Shown piece after piece: positions 1 to 7,294 of a stretch of 64,000 bases of DNA. How positions within the stretch are numbered: position 1 is the stretch's first letter; each line of letters begins with the position of its first letter. Origin of the DNA: Sphingomonas echinoides ATCC 14820 (lineage in GTDB: Bacteria; Pseudomonadota; Alphaproteobacteria; Sphingomonadales; Sphingomonadaceae); assembly GCF_000241465.1 (NCBI RefSeq), contig NZ_JH584235.1, forward strand, positions 977,256 to 1,041,255. Direction: 5' to 3'. Below the pieces are notes generated by a model. It did not search any database. It was not told the DNA's origin and saw only the letters and a program-made list of their open reading frames with translations. The position numbers were made by a program, and so were the translations under genes.

Positions 1-724
1 TGAGCCCGATCGTCACCGGCTTGGCATGGCGCACGGCGTGCCAGAACGCCTCGACCGTATGCCCCGACAAATTGCGGCCTGACAGATCGGTCAGCGTCAT
101 CGACAGCATGATCGGCACGTCGCGCCCCAGCGCCTCGCCCGCTTCCAGCGCCGCCATGATCGCGGCCTTGGCGTTCAGCGTGTCGAACACCGTCTCGACC
201 AGGATGAAGTCCGCCCCGCCCTCGATCAGCGCATCGGTCTGTTCGCGGTACACGCCTTTGAGATAATCAAAGTCGATCTCGCGGAAACCCGGATCGTTGA
301 CGTCGGGGCTGAGCGACAGCGTCTTGTTGGTCGGTCCGACGGCCCCTGCAACAAAGCGCGGGCGGCCGTCCTTGGCCTGATATTCATCCGCCAGCCGCCG
401 CGCGAGCCGCGCGCTCTCGACATTGATCTCGCGCACCAGATGCTCGGCGGCATAATCCGCCTGGCTGATGCGGTTGGCCGAGAAGGTGTTGGTCTCGGCA
501 ATGTCCGCCCCCGCCTCGAAATAGGCACGGTGGATCGCCTCGGGCACCGCTGGCTTGGTCAGCGCGAGGATGTCGTTATTGCCCTTCTGGTCCTTGGTCA
601 GGCCCAGGTCGCCAGCATAATCCGCCTCGGATAGCTTCCAATTCTGGATTTCGGTGCCGAACGCGCCATCGGTGATGAGGATGCGCTTGGCCGCTTCGGC
701 CAACAGGGTTTCTCGTGCGGTCAT
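1..724 (-). CDS. metH: Methionine synthase, homocysteine S-methyltransferase protein (partial, runs off the window)
   Basis: Transfers a methyl group to homocysteine in the last step of methionine synthesis. Read from the ATG at 724, the protein begins MTARETLLAEAAKRILITDG and continues with GAFGTEIQ, the glycine-rich opening of the homocysteine S-methyltransferase barrel, then GADIAETNTF, a hallmark of the same fold. The 241 visible residues cover only the N-terminal part; the zinc-binding cysteines would lie beyond base 1. Many sphingomonads encode this domain as a separate protein ahead of a second MetH protein with the cobalamin and SAM domains; whether that holds here cannot be seen. It is third in an operon after the ArsR-type regulator and metF, separated from metF by 111 bp holding an inverted-repeat pair. 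Confidence 0.88.
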   Translation of the reverse strand, partial: MTARETLLAEAAKRILITDGAFGTEIQNWKLSEADYAGDLGLTKDQKGNNDILALTKPAVPEAIHRAYFEAGADIAETNTFSANRISQADYAAEHLVREINVESARLARRLADEYQAKDGRPRFVAGAVGPTNKTLSLSPDVNDPGFREIDFDYLKGVYREQTDALIEGGADFILVETVFDTLNAKAAIMAALEAGEALGRDVPIMLSMTLTDLSGRNLSGHTVEAFWHAVRHAKPVTIGL

Positions 725-736
725 CTTCTAATCCTT

Positions 737-831
737 CTCCCCTCCCGCTTGCGGGAGGGGTAGGGGGAGGGAATGTCTCGGGAGGGACCTCACAGGCCCT
801 CCCCTAACCCCTCCCGCAAGCGGGAGGGGAA
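737..831. repeat. Inverted pair of GC-rich palindromic repeats between metF and metH
   Basis: A 22-base near-palindrome with arms CCCCTCCCGC and GCGGGAGGGG lies at 739-760, and a second, inverted copy at 808-829. Flanking bases (GGTAGGGG versus CCCCTAACC) also pair, so the whole stretch can fold into one long stem or two short hairpins. Such units recur between genes in sphingomonad genomes. Lying inside an apparent operon, it could attenuate or process the transcript between metF and metH, but this is inference. Confidence 0.7.
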
Positions 832-835
832 TGTG

Positions 836-1774
836 TTACGCCGCCTCTGCCGTCGCCACGGCCTTCGCGCGCAGGCCCAATAGATGACATATAGCAAAGC
901 TCAGCTCGGCGCGGTTGAGCGTGTAGAAATGGAAATGGCGCACATCGCCTGCATACAGCTTGCGGCACAGTTCGGCGGCGAGCGTGGCGGCGATCAGCTG
1001 GCGGCTGGCGGGATGGTCGTCCAGCCCCTCGAACAGGCGCCCCATCCACGGCGGCACCACCGTGCCGCACATCGCCGACATGCGCACGATGCTCTGGAAA
1101 TTGGTGACGGGCATGATGCCGGGCACCATCTCCGCCGAAATCCCGGCCGCCGCCGCGCGATCGCGGAAGCGGAAGAAGGTTTCGGGCTCGAAGAAGAATT
1201 GCGTGATCCCGCGCGTTGCGCCTGCATCCAGCTTGCGCTTGAGATTGTCGAGGTCATCGGCCTGGTCGCGCGAATCCGGGTGGCATTCGGGGTAAGCCGC
1301 GACCGAAATCTCGAACGGGTGGAGGCGCTTCAGGCCAGCCACCAGATCGGCAGCATTGGTATAACCCTCGGGATGCGGGACGAAGCCCCCTGCCCCCGGC
1401 GCATCGCCGCGCAGCGCGACGATATGGCGCACGCCTGCCGCCCAATACTGCTCGGCAATCTCGTCAATCTCGGCGCGCGAGGCTTCGACGCAGGTCAGAT
1501 GCGCCGCCGCGCCCATGCTCGTCTCGCGCTGGATGCGCGCGACGGTGGCGTGCGTGCGGTCGCGTGTGGTGCCGCCCGCGCCATAGGTGACCGAGACGAA
1601 GCTGGGCGCGAACGGCTCCAGCGTGCGCACCGTTTCCCACAAAGCCTCTTCCATCTTCTCGGTCTTGGGCGGGAAGAATTCGAACGACACCGCCGCATCG
1701 CCCGCCAGATCCGCGAACAGCGGGGCCTCGAGCGCGCGCCGCGCCTCCTCGAGCTGGTTCACCGAAATCGTCAT
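836..1774 (-). CDS. metF: Methylenetetrahydrofolate reductase
   Basis: Reduces 5,10-methylene-THF to 5-methyl-THF, the methyl donor for methionine synthase. The 312-residue protein starts MTISVNQLEEARRALEAP and has FEFFPPKTEKMEE near residue 30, the conserved MetF opening, followed by the expected FAD-barrel segments such as VTYGAGG and HLTCV. Length is normal for the family. The frame stays open upstream to 1903, but the ATG at 1774 is chosen because it overlaps the stop of the regulator by 4 bp (ATGA), indicating translational coupling, and because family homology begins there. It sits between the regulator and metH on the same strand. Confidence 0.96.
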   Translation of the reverse strand: MTISVNQLEEARRALEAPLFADLAGDAAVSFEFFPPKTEKMEEALWETVRTLEPFAPSFVSVTYGAGGTTRDRTHATVARIQRETSMGAAAHLTCVEASRAEIDEIAEQYWAAGVRHIVALRGDAPGAGGFVPHPEGYTNAADLVAGLKRLHPFEISVAAYPECHPDSRDQADDLDNLKRKLDAGATRGITQFFFEPETFFRFRDRAAAAGISAEMVPGIMPVTNFQSIVRMSAMCGTVVPPWMGRLFEGLDDHPASRQLIAATLAAELCRKLYAGDVRHFHFYTLNRAELSFAICHLLGLRAKAVATAEAA

Positions 1775-2739
1775 GCCGCCATCGCCTTGTGTATCCCGGA
1801 ACGCTGGGCATCGCGTTTGCGCGCGAGCCATAATTTCACCGTCAGTTCCCCGCCTTCGAGCCGCTCGGTCCGCTCGGGCGCGAGATCGGCGGCGGCGAAC
1901 CATGTCGCCATTTGTTCATCGGCAAAGCCCAGGCGGGTATGCCCGTCCTTCGTCCGCAACTCCTCGCGGTCGTGCGCCGCGAAATCCGCGATCAGCAAAC
2001 GCCCGCCCGCCTTCAGCACCCGCGCCGCCTCGGCGATCGCCGCCCCCGGCTGCTGTGCGAAGTGCAGCACATGATGCACGATCGCCACGTCCGCCGCACC
2101 GTCGCCCAAGGGAAGCGCATAGAGATCGGCCTGCCGCAATTCCGTATTATCCAACCCCCGCTCGGACAATTTCGCGCGCGCCAGCCGCAGCATTTCGGAC
2201 GAGCGATCGATGCCCAGCGCCTGCTCGGCCCGTCCCGCAAACAGTTCCAGCATCCGCCCGGTGCCGGTGCCGATGTCGATCAACTGACCGATCGGTGCCT
2301 CGCCCAGCACCGCCGAAATCGCTGCCTCGACTTCGCTTTCGGCAATGTGAAGCGAGCGGATCGCGTCCCACTGTCCCGCATTGGCCTCGAACCACAAAGC
2401 CGCCGAGGCAGCGCGATCGGCACGCACCGCCGCCAGTCGCGCGGAATCGGCCACCGCCCAATGGTCGGGCTGAAGCGCCGCCCACGAATCCAGCGCCTCC
2501 AGCACCGGGCCGACCGTGGTGCCGCCGCCCAACGCCACGAACACCCAACTGCCCTCCTTGCGGCGCTCGGCCAGACCGGCATCGCACAGGATTTTGACAT
2601 GGCGGCTGACGCGCGGCTGGCTTTGCCCGAGGACCTGCGCCAATTCGCCAACCGACAGCTCCATCGAGCGCAGCAGGGCGACGATGCGCAGCCGGGTCGC
2701 GTCGGCAAGCGCGCGAAAGATTTCGAGAGCGATGGTCAT
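1771..2739 (-). CDS. ArsR-family regulator fused to a SAM-dependent methyltransferase domain (SahR-like)
   Basis: Likely repressor of the methionine/SAM cycle. From the ATG at 2739 (MTIALEIFRALADATRLRIV) residues 1-90 form an ArsR winged helix with the recognition segment QSQPRVSRHVKILCDAGL. Residues from about 130 onward are a class I methyltransferase fold with motif I DIGTGTGRMLELF and HHVLHF later. No metal-binding cysteine pair typical of metal-sensing ArsR proteins stands out. Established: SahR regulators of the ArsR family control SAM-cycle genes in proteobacteria and respond to S-adenosylhomocysteine. Adjacency to metF/metH makes that role likely here. An ATG at 2751 would add four residues but lies inside the operator and -10 region, so 2739 is preferred. 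It overlaps metF by 4 bp. Confidence 0.88.
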   Translation of the reverse strand: MTIALEIFRALADATRLRIVALLRSMELSVGELAQVLGQSQPRVSRHVKILCDAGLAERRKEGSWVFVALGGGTTVGPVLEALDSWAALQPDHWAVADSARLAAVRADRAASAALWFEANAGQWDAIRSLHIAESEVEAAISAVLGEAPIGQLIDIGTGTGRMLELFAGRAEQALGIDRSSEMLRLARAKLSERGLDNTELRQADLYALPLGDGAADVAIVHHVLHFAQQPGAAIAEAARVLKAGGRLLIADFAAHDREELRTKDGHTRLGFADEQMATWFAAADLAPERTERLEGGELTVKLWLARKRDAQRSGIHKAMAA

Positions 2740-2748
2740 TGGCGGCAA

Positions 2749-2777
2749 CATATAAAGATATCTTTATATGAGGTCAA
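2749..2777 (-). promoter_or_regulatory. Promoter with embedded perfect 22-bp operator palindrome for the methionine operon
   Basis: Bases 2749-2770 form a perfect 22-bp palindrome with half-site CATATAAAGAT. On the minus strand it is preceded by TTGACC (2777-2772), a near-consensus -35, and 17 bp later comes TATATG (2754-2749), a plausible -10. The palindrome fills the spacer and -10 exactly, so a bound dimer would block RNA polymerase. The predicted start point falls within a few bases of the ATG at 2739, suggesting a leaderless or nearly leaderless mRNA; no Shine-Dalgarno is visible. Operator assignment to the adjacent ArsR-type protein is inferred. Confidence 0.8.
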
Positions 2778-2939
2778 CGCGCTTCGGACCGTTCCGCCTT
2801 TCCGTCAGCCCCGCGCCCCTACAGCGCCCCGCCCTCCTAGAACGGTTTGCGTGCAACAAGATCGGCCGCATGGAGTTGAAGGGGCACCGCCCATCCTTTA
2901 CCGTCGCCGTATATCTTCCGAAAGCCAAGGGTACCCATA

Positions 2940-3221
2940 ATGACCAAGTCGCTCGCCATTCTGCCACTGGCTGCTCTCCTCGCATTCGGCGTATCCGGCT
3001 GCAGCCCAAAGGCACAGAATGAGGTCTCCGAAGCGGCAAACGCCGTTGCTGCCGATGCCAATGCGACCGCAGCGCAGGCTGTCGACGATACCGACGCCGC
3101 ACTCGGTGCCGCCGAATCGCGGATCGACAATGCGGGCGCGGTGCTCGGCAACAAGGCCGACCGGGTCGCCGACAAGACCGGTGCCGCGCTGAAGGACGTC
3201 GGCAACGAGATCCAGGACTGA
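2940..3221 (+). CDS. Small alanine-rich lipoprotein
   Basis: A 93-residue protein with a classic lipoprotein signal: MTKS, hydrophobic LAILPLAALLAFG, lipobox VSGC with the acylated cysteine near residue 21. The mature part is rich in Ala, Asp and Asn and looks helical (AANAVAADANATAAQAVDD), then KADRVADKTGAALKDVGNEI. It resembles entericidin-like or coiled small lipoproteins of alphaproteobacteria but I cannot name a family. Its TGA overlaps the ATG of the next lipoprotein gene by one base, so the two are probably co-translated. It would be anchored in the inner or outer membrane facing the periplasm. Confidence 0.8.
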   Translation: MTKSLAILPLAALLAFGVSGCSPKAQNEVSEAANAVAADANATAAQAVDDTDAALGAAESRIDNAGAVLGNKADRVADKTGAALKDVGNEIQD

Positions 3222-3418
3222 TGCGGACGCCCTTGCTTTTCGCGCTGCTGTTGCTGGCGGCTTGCTCGGGCAAATCTTCCTCTGGCGCGACCGCAGCGGA
3301 GGACAAGGCGCTCGACACTGCCGCCGCCTCGCTCGAGGCCAACAGCGCCGATGCCAATGCCGCGATCATCGTCGATGACGACGAAGGCGGCAACGAAACC
3401 GATTCCGAGGACCATTGA
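3221..3418 (+). CDS. Very small acidic lipoprotein
   Basis: A 65-residue protein starting MRTPLLFALLLLAACSGKSS: short signal peptide and lipobox LAAC, cysteine at residue 15. The mature tail is acidic, with DDDEGG and a terminal NETDSEDH. Its composition, including the ANSADANAA stretch, is similar to the preceding lipoprotein, so the pair may be related or act together. The start overlaps the preceding stop by one base. Function unknown. Confidence 0.7.
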   Translation: MRTPLLFALLLLAACSGKSSSGATAAEDKALDTAAASLEANSADANAAIIVDDDEGGNETDSEDH

Positions 3419-3420
3419 TC

Positions 3421-4371
3421 ATGACGACTTTACGCCGCCTTGGCGCGACCGAGTTCCATATCGCGCCGCTGATATTGGGCGGAAACGTGTTCGGCTGGAC
3501 AGCGGACCGGGACACTAGCTTTGCCGTGCTCGACGCGTTCGTGGCCGGTGGCGGCACGATGATCGATACCGCCGACGTCTATTCGGCCTGGGCACCCGGC
3601 CATAAAGGCGGGGAATCGGAAAGCGTAATCGGTGCCTGGCTCAAGGCCAGCGGCAAGCGCGATCAGGTGCAGATCGCCACCAAGGTCGGCATGCTGCCGG
3701 GCGAAGGCGGCGAGAAACTCGCCCCTGCGCGCATCGCTGCGGCATGCGACGCCTCGCTCCAGCGGCTGGGCGTCGACACGATCGACCTCTATTTGGCGCA
3801 TCAGGATGACGATGCCGTGGCGCAGGAAGATGCGCTCGCGGCCTTCGCCAAGCTGATCGACGCGGGCAAGGTGCGTGCCCTGGGTGCCTCCAACTTCCAC
3901 GCGGCGCGGCTGAAATCCGCCAATGACGCCGCCACCGCGCAGGGCTTGCCGCATTATCATGTGCTGCAACCCGAATATAATCTGGTCAGCCGCCACAAAT
4001 TCGAAGGGCAGCTCCAGGATTATTGCGTCGAGCATAATATCGGCGTGGTGCCCTATTATGGCCTCGCCTCGGGCTATCTCACCGGCAAATATCGCAGCGC
4101 CGCCGATTTCGGCAAAAGCGTGCGCGGCGGGCGGATGCAGGCGTTCATGGACGGCACCGGCCCCGCCGTGCTCGCTGCGATGGATGCGATTGCCGAGGAA
4201 AGCGGTGCCTCGCTCGCGCAAATTGCGCTGGCGTGGCTCGCCGCCCAGCCCGGCGTCACCGCGCCAATCGCGAGTGCCACCAGCGTGGCCCAGGTCGAGG
4301 AATTGCTGAGCGCGATGGATTTGACGCTCAGCACCGACCAGATCGACCGGCTGACCAACGCCGGGGTGTGA
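3421..4371 (+). CDS. Aldo/keto reductase
   Basis: NADPH-dependent oxidoreductase with a (beta/alpha)8 barrel, 316 residues, reducing carbonyl substrates in the cytoplasm. Visible features: DTADVYSAW holding the catalytic Asp and Tyr, the lysine in IATKVGM, LYLAHQDDD where the family has its conserved histidine, and GASNFHAAR. The C-terminal part has ASATSVAQVEELLSA, the cofactor-binding region of the family. An upstream TTG at 3415 is in frame, but the ATG at 3421 (MTTLRRLGATEF) matches family starts. It follows the lipoprotein genes by two bases and could be transcribed with them, with no obvious functional link. Substrate unknown. Confidence 0.92.
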   Translation: MTTLRRLGATEFHIAPLILGGNVFGWTADRDTSFAVLDAFVAGGGTMIDTADVYSAWAPGHKGGESESVIGAWLKASGKRDQVQIATKVGMLPGEGGEKLAPARIAAACDASLQRLGVDTIDLYLAHQDDDAVAQEDALAAFAKLIDAGKVRALGASNFHAARLKSANDAATAQGLPHYHVLQPEYNLVSRHKFEGQLQDYCVEHNIGVVPYYGLASGYLTGKYRSAADFGKSVRGGRMQAFMDGTGPAVLAAMDAIAEESGASLAQIALAWLAAQPGVTAPIASATSVAQVEELLSAMDLTLSTDQIDRLTNAGV

Positions 4372-4384
4372 GCCCACCCCACCA

Positions 4385-4581
4385 CCGTCACCCCGGCCTT
4401 GTGCCGGGGTCCACCGCTGCGCGCGGATAACGGTTCACAAATCCGTGGCGGGGTGGATGCCGGGACGAGCCCTGCATGACGGAAGGGTAGAAGCCCGCCG
4501 CGGCAAAGCCGCGTCGTCGGACGGGGCTGCGGGCCCCGCCGGCCGGGCCCCCCCGCGGGCGCGGCGGAGCTTTGCTCCGCC
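4385..4581. repeat. Intergenic GC-rich palindromes, including the probable isocitrate lyase terminator
   Basis: Between the convergent aldo/keto reductase and isocitrate lyase genes there is no credible gene. The stretch holds a palindrome around 4395-4415 (CCCCGGC, spacer TTGT, GCCGGGG), several GC-rich hairpins, and at 4563-4581 a perfect stem GGCGGAGC with loop TTT and GCTCCGCC. The last lies 7 bp beyond the isocitrate lyase stop on the minus strand and probably acts as its terminator, although no clear T-run follows. Confidence 0.55.
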
Positions 4582-4588
4582 TGCTGCG

Positions 4589-6199
4589 TCAGGCCGCGAA
4601 CTGGTTCATCGTGTTGTGCGCCCCACCGGCCTTCAACGCCGCCTCACCCGCAAAATACTCCTTGTGGTCGTCACCAATGTCCGAGCCAGACATGTTCTGG
4701 TGCTTCACACAGGCGATCCCCTCGCGGATTTCCTTGCGCTGCACGCCCTTCACATACCCCAGCATCCCCGCCTCGCCGAAATACTCCTTGGCGAGATTGT
4801 CGGTCGACAGCGCCGCCGTGTGATAGGTCGGCAGTGTGATCAGGTGATGGAAGATCCCGGCGCGCGCCGCAGCATCCTTCTGGAAGGTGCGGATGCGCTC
4901 ATCGGCTTCCTCGGCCAGCGGCGTGGCGTCATAATCGACCGACATCAGCTTCGCGCGATCATAGGCGGAGACATCCTTGCCCTCGCCCGCCCAGGCATCA
5001 AACACTTGCTGGCGGAAGTTGAGCGTCCAGTTGAACGAAGGTGAGTTGTTGTACACCAGCTTGGCATTGGGCACGACTTCGCGAATGCGGTCGACCATGC
5101 CCGCAATCTGCGCGATGTGCGGCTTCTCGGTCTCGATCCATAGCAAGTCCGCGCCATGCTGGAGCGAAGTGATGCAGTCGAGCACGCAGCGGTCCTCGCC
5201 GGTTCCGGCGCGGAACTGGAACAGGTTGGACGGCAAGCGCTTGGGCCGCAGCAATTTGCCATCGCGGTTGAGGATGACATCGCCATTGCGCGCGGTGGCG
5301 GAGTCGATCTCCTCGCAATCGAGGAAGCTGTTATACTGGTCGCCGAGATCGCCCGGCTCCTTCGACACGGCGATCTGCTTGGTCAGCCCAGCGCCCAGCG
5401 AGTCGGTGCGCGTCACGATGATCCCGTCCTCAACGCCGAGTTCCAGGAAGGCGTAACGGCAGGCACGAACCTTGGCGAGGAAGTCCTCATGCGGCACGGT
5501 CACCTTGCCGTCCTGATGACCGCATTGCTTTTCATCCGAGACCTGATTCTCGATCTGCAAGGCGCACGCGCCCGCTTCGATCATTTTCTTGGCGAGCAGG
5601 TACGTCGCCTCGGCATTGCCGAAGCCCGCATCGATATCGGCGATGATCGGCACGACATGCGTCTGATAGCCGTCGATCGCGTTGAGCAAACGCTGCTCCT
5701 CGATCGCATTGCCGGACGCCCGCGCGGCATCAAGCTCCCGGAACATCATGCCGAGTTCGCGCGCATCGGCCTGGCGCAGGAAGGTGTAGAGCTCCTCGAT
5801 TAGCGCCGGAACGCTGGTCTTTTCATGCATCGACTGGTCGGGCAGCGGGCCGAATTCGCTGCGCAACGCGGCAACCATCCACCCCGAAAGATAGAGATAG
5901 CGGCGCTCGGTCGAGCCGAAATGCTTCTTGATGCTGATCATCTTCTGCTGACCAATGAAGCCGTGCCAGCAACCGAGCGACTGCGTGTACTTGGCCGGAT
6001 CGGCATCATAGGCCGCCATGTCGCGACGCATGATCGCGGCGGTGTAGCGCGCAATGTCGAGGCCGGTCTGGAAACGGTTCTGCACCCGCATCCGCGCGAC
6101 GCTTTCGGCGTCGATGCCGTCCCAGGTGCCGTTCTGGCTCTGGATCAGTTTGGCGGTTTGGGCGATGGCGGTCTGGTAGGTCACGGCGAACATCCTCAT
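4589..6199 (-). CDS. aceA: Isocitrate lyase
   Basis: Cleaves isocitrate to glyoxylate and succinate, the first step of the glyoxylate shunt used for growth on acetate and fatty acids. The protein is about 536 residues, the long class found in many alphaproteobacteria. It carries QCGHQDGK around residue 205 (the catalytic KxCGH signature, here KQCGH), ADIDAGFGN for metal binding, and YNNSPSFNW, a conserved active-site stretch. The start is uncertain: the frame opens with TTG at 6226, with ATGs at 6199 (MRMFAVTYQ) and 6193; none has a good Shine-Dalgarno. The preceding genes encode an uncharacterised wHTH protein and an ScfR-type regulator on the same strand, suggesting control by acyl-CoA status. 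No malate synthase lies in the window. Confidence 0.95.
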   Translation of the reverse strand: MRMFAVTYQTAIAQTAKLIQSQNGTWDGIDAESVARMRVQNRFQTGLDIARYTAAIMRRDMAAYDADPAKYTQSLGCWHGFIGQQKMISIKKHFGSTERRYLYLSGWMVAALRSEFGPLPDQSMHEKTSVPALIEELYTFLRQADARELGMMFRELDAARASGNAIEEQRLLNAIDGYQTHVVPIIADIDAGFGNAEATYLLAKKMIEAGACALQIENQVSDEKQCGHQDGKVTVPHEDFLAKVRACRYAFLELGVEDGIIVTRTDSLGAGLTKQIAVSKEPGDLGDQYNSFLDCEEIDSATARNGDVILNRDGKLLRPKRLPSNLFQFRAGTGEDRCVLDCITSLQHGADLLWIETEKPHIAQIAGMVDRIREVVPNAKLVYNNSPSFNWTLNFRQQVFDAWAGEGKDVSAYDRAKLMSVDYDATPLAEEADERIRTFQKDAAARAGIFHHLITLPTYHTAALSTDNLAKEYFGEAGMLGYVKGVQRKEIREGIACVKHQNMSGSDIGDDHKEYFAGEAALKAGGAHNTMNQFAA

Positions 6200-6223
6200 C
6201 GGCTGCGATGGCAAGGATGTAGG

Positions 6224-6241
6224 CAAGTTTACAGAACTTTG
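6224..6241. promoter_or_regulatory. Inverted repeat upstream of isocitrate lyase (AAGTT-N5-AACTT)
   Basis: On the minus strand the sequence CAAAGTTCTGTAAACTTG lies 25-42 bases before the ATG at 6199. It contains AAGTT and AACTT separated by five bases. RamB of Corynebacterium, an ScfR-type regulator of glyoxylate genes, binds AAAGTTTGCAAA-like sites, so a related site here is plausible. Short and unproven. Confidence 0.35.
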
Positions 6242-6294
6242 TGACGCAAAATCGCCGATAATTGGGGTATCTCTGTCAATCGATGAGGCATATT

Positions 6295-6321
6295 TTTGTT
6301 AATATGAAATATATTCACAAA
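6295..6321. promoter_or_regulatory. AT-rich 27-bp imperfect palindrome upstream of isocitrate lyase
   Basis: On the plus strand the arms are TTTGTTAATAT (6295-6305) and ATATTCACAAA (6311-6321) with a 5-base centre GAAAT; they pair at 10 of 11 positions. It stands out in an otherwise GC-rich region. Part of it (6305-6320) matches 13 of 16 bases of a site upstream of the ScfR-type gene (8740-8755), suggesting a shared regulator. Confidence 0.5.
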
Positions 6322-6328
6322 CCCTAAG

Positions 6329-7285
6329 TCAGGGGCGCTCGTGAATCACGCTCGGCGCAGGCCGTCCTCGCAAATAGGCTTGTTCGGGGCTGGCGATCGG
6401 GAAACCCGCCGCCGTCGCTGCCGCCAAAATGCGCCGGATATTTTGATAGCTGATGGTACTCACCGTGACGCTGGTCGGCAGATTGAGCCATTCTTCCGAA
6501 ACCCGCAAACCGCCGCGCACCTTTTCCACGCGGCCATCCGCCACCAGCTTTTCCGCACGGCGTTGCACCGTGGCGTAGGGAAGTCGCAGCGTTCGCGCGA
6601 GCGCGCTCACCCGCAGCGGGCGTCGCAACGAGTCGGGCGGCACGGCGAATTGGTCAGCATAACGCCGCGCCAACACCGGATCGTAGGTGTAGCTGCGCGT
6701 GTTCGCACACAGGATGGTCGAATAGAGCACCAGGTTGATCCATTCCTGGTGCAACCCGCGATTGTTATCGGCCACGGCGAGCATGATGTCGGCCGCGGCG
6801 CGGACACCGACCGCCGGATGATAGGCGCTCGTGTTCCGCTGCGGCGGCATCGGCAAATCGAAGCGCTGCAAATCCTCGACCAGCCGCACGAAGGCGTCGT
6901 GCGCCGTCATCGACATCTCGATCATTTCCGGGCGCTGCAAGCCGCTGGCAAGCGCGACCACGCCGCTGGGCGTGCGCGCCACCACCTCCTGCGCGATCAA
7001 TGCATTGACGTGGCGGCGCACGGTCTCGAACGGACGGGACAGTGATGCAGCCAAGGAATTGATCGAGATCGCGCGGGATTCGGGCGGGTCGGCAGCGACG
7101 TCCATGCCATCGATCGGCGTTGACGAACTTTGCCGCGTGATCAAGGTGAAGACCACGAACCGGTCGAGATCACCGTCGAACGCGCGAAGCCCGGCCAGGA
7201 CAATCGTTGTCTGCATTTCGGCTAAAAAACGGGTCACCATCCGTATCGGCGCGACGGCCCCGAAATCGCTTTCCGCCTTCCCCAT
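6329..7285 (-). CDS. Uncharacterised protein with two winged-helix DNA-binding segments
   Basis: I do not recognise a named family. The 318-residue protein has two separate HTH-like segments: about residues 72-115 (ISINSLAASLSRPFETVRRH followed by VNALIAQEVVARTPSGVV) and about 224-266 (LRVSALARTLRLPYATVQRR followed by AEKLVADGRVEKVRGG). Each reads as recognition helix plus wing. The linker of about 100 residues is mainly helical and could bind a ligand or dimerise. It starts 9 bp after the stop of the ScfR-type gene, with a G-rich Shine-Dalgarno (GGGGGG) upstream of the ATG, and ends about 100 bp before isocitrate lyase. Position suggests a second regulator of glyoxylate-shunt or fatty-acid genes; this is inference only. 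Confidence 0.75.
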   Translation of the reverse strand: MGKAESDFGAVAPIRMVTRFLAEMQTTIVLAGLRAFDGDLDRFVVFTLITRQSSSTPIDGMDVAADPPESRAISINSLAASLSRPFETVRRHVNALIAQEVVARTPSGVVALASGLQRPEMIEMSMTAHDAFVRLVEDLQRFDLPMPPQRNTSAYHPAVGVRAAADIMLAVADNNRGLHQEWINLVLYSTILCANTRSYTYDPVLARRYADQFAVPPDSLRRPLRVSALARTLRLPYATVQRRAEKLVADGRVEKVRGGLRVSEEWLNLPTSVTVSTISYQNIRRILAAATAAGFPIASPEQAYLRGRPAPSVIHERP

Positions 7286-7294
7286 GATCGCGTC

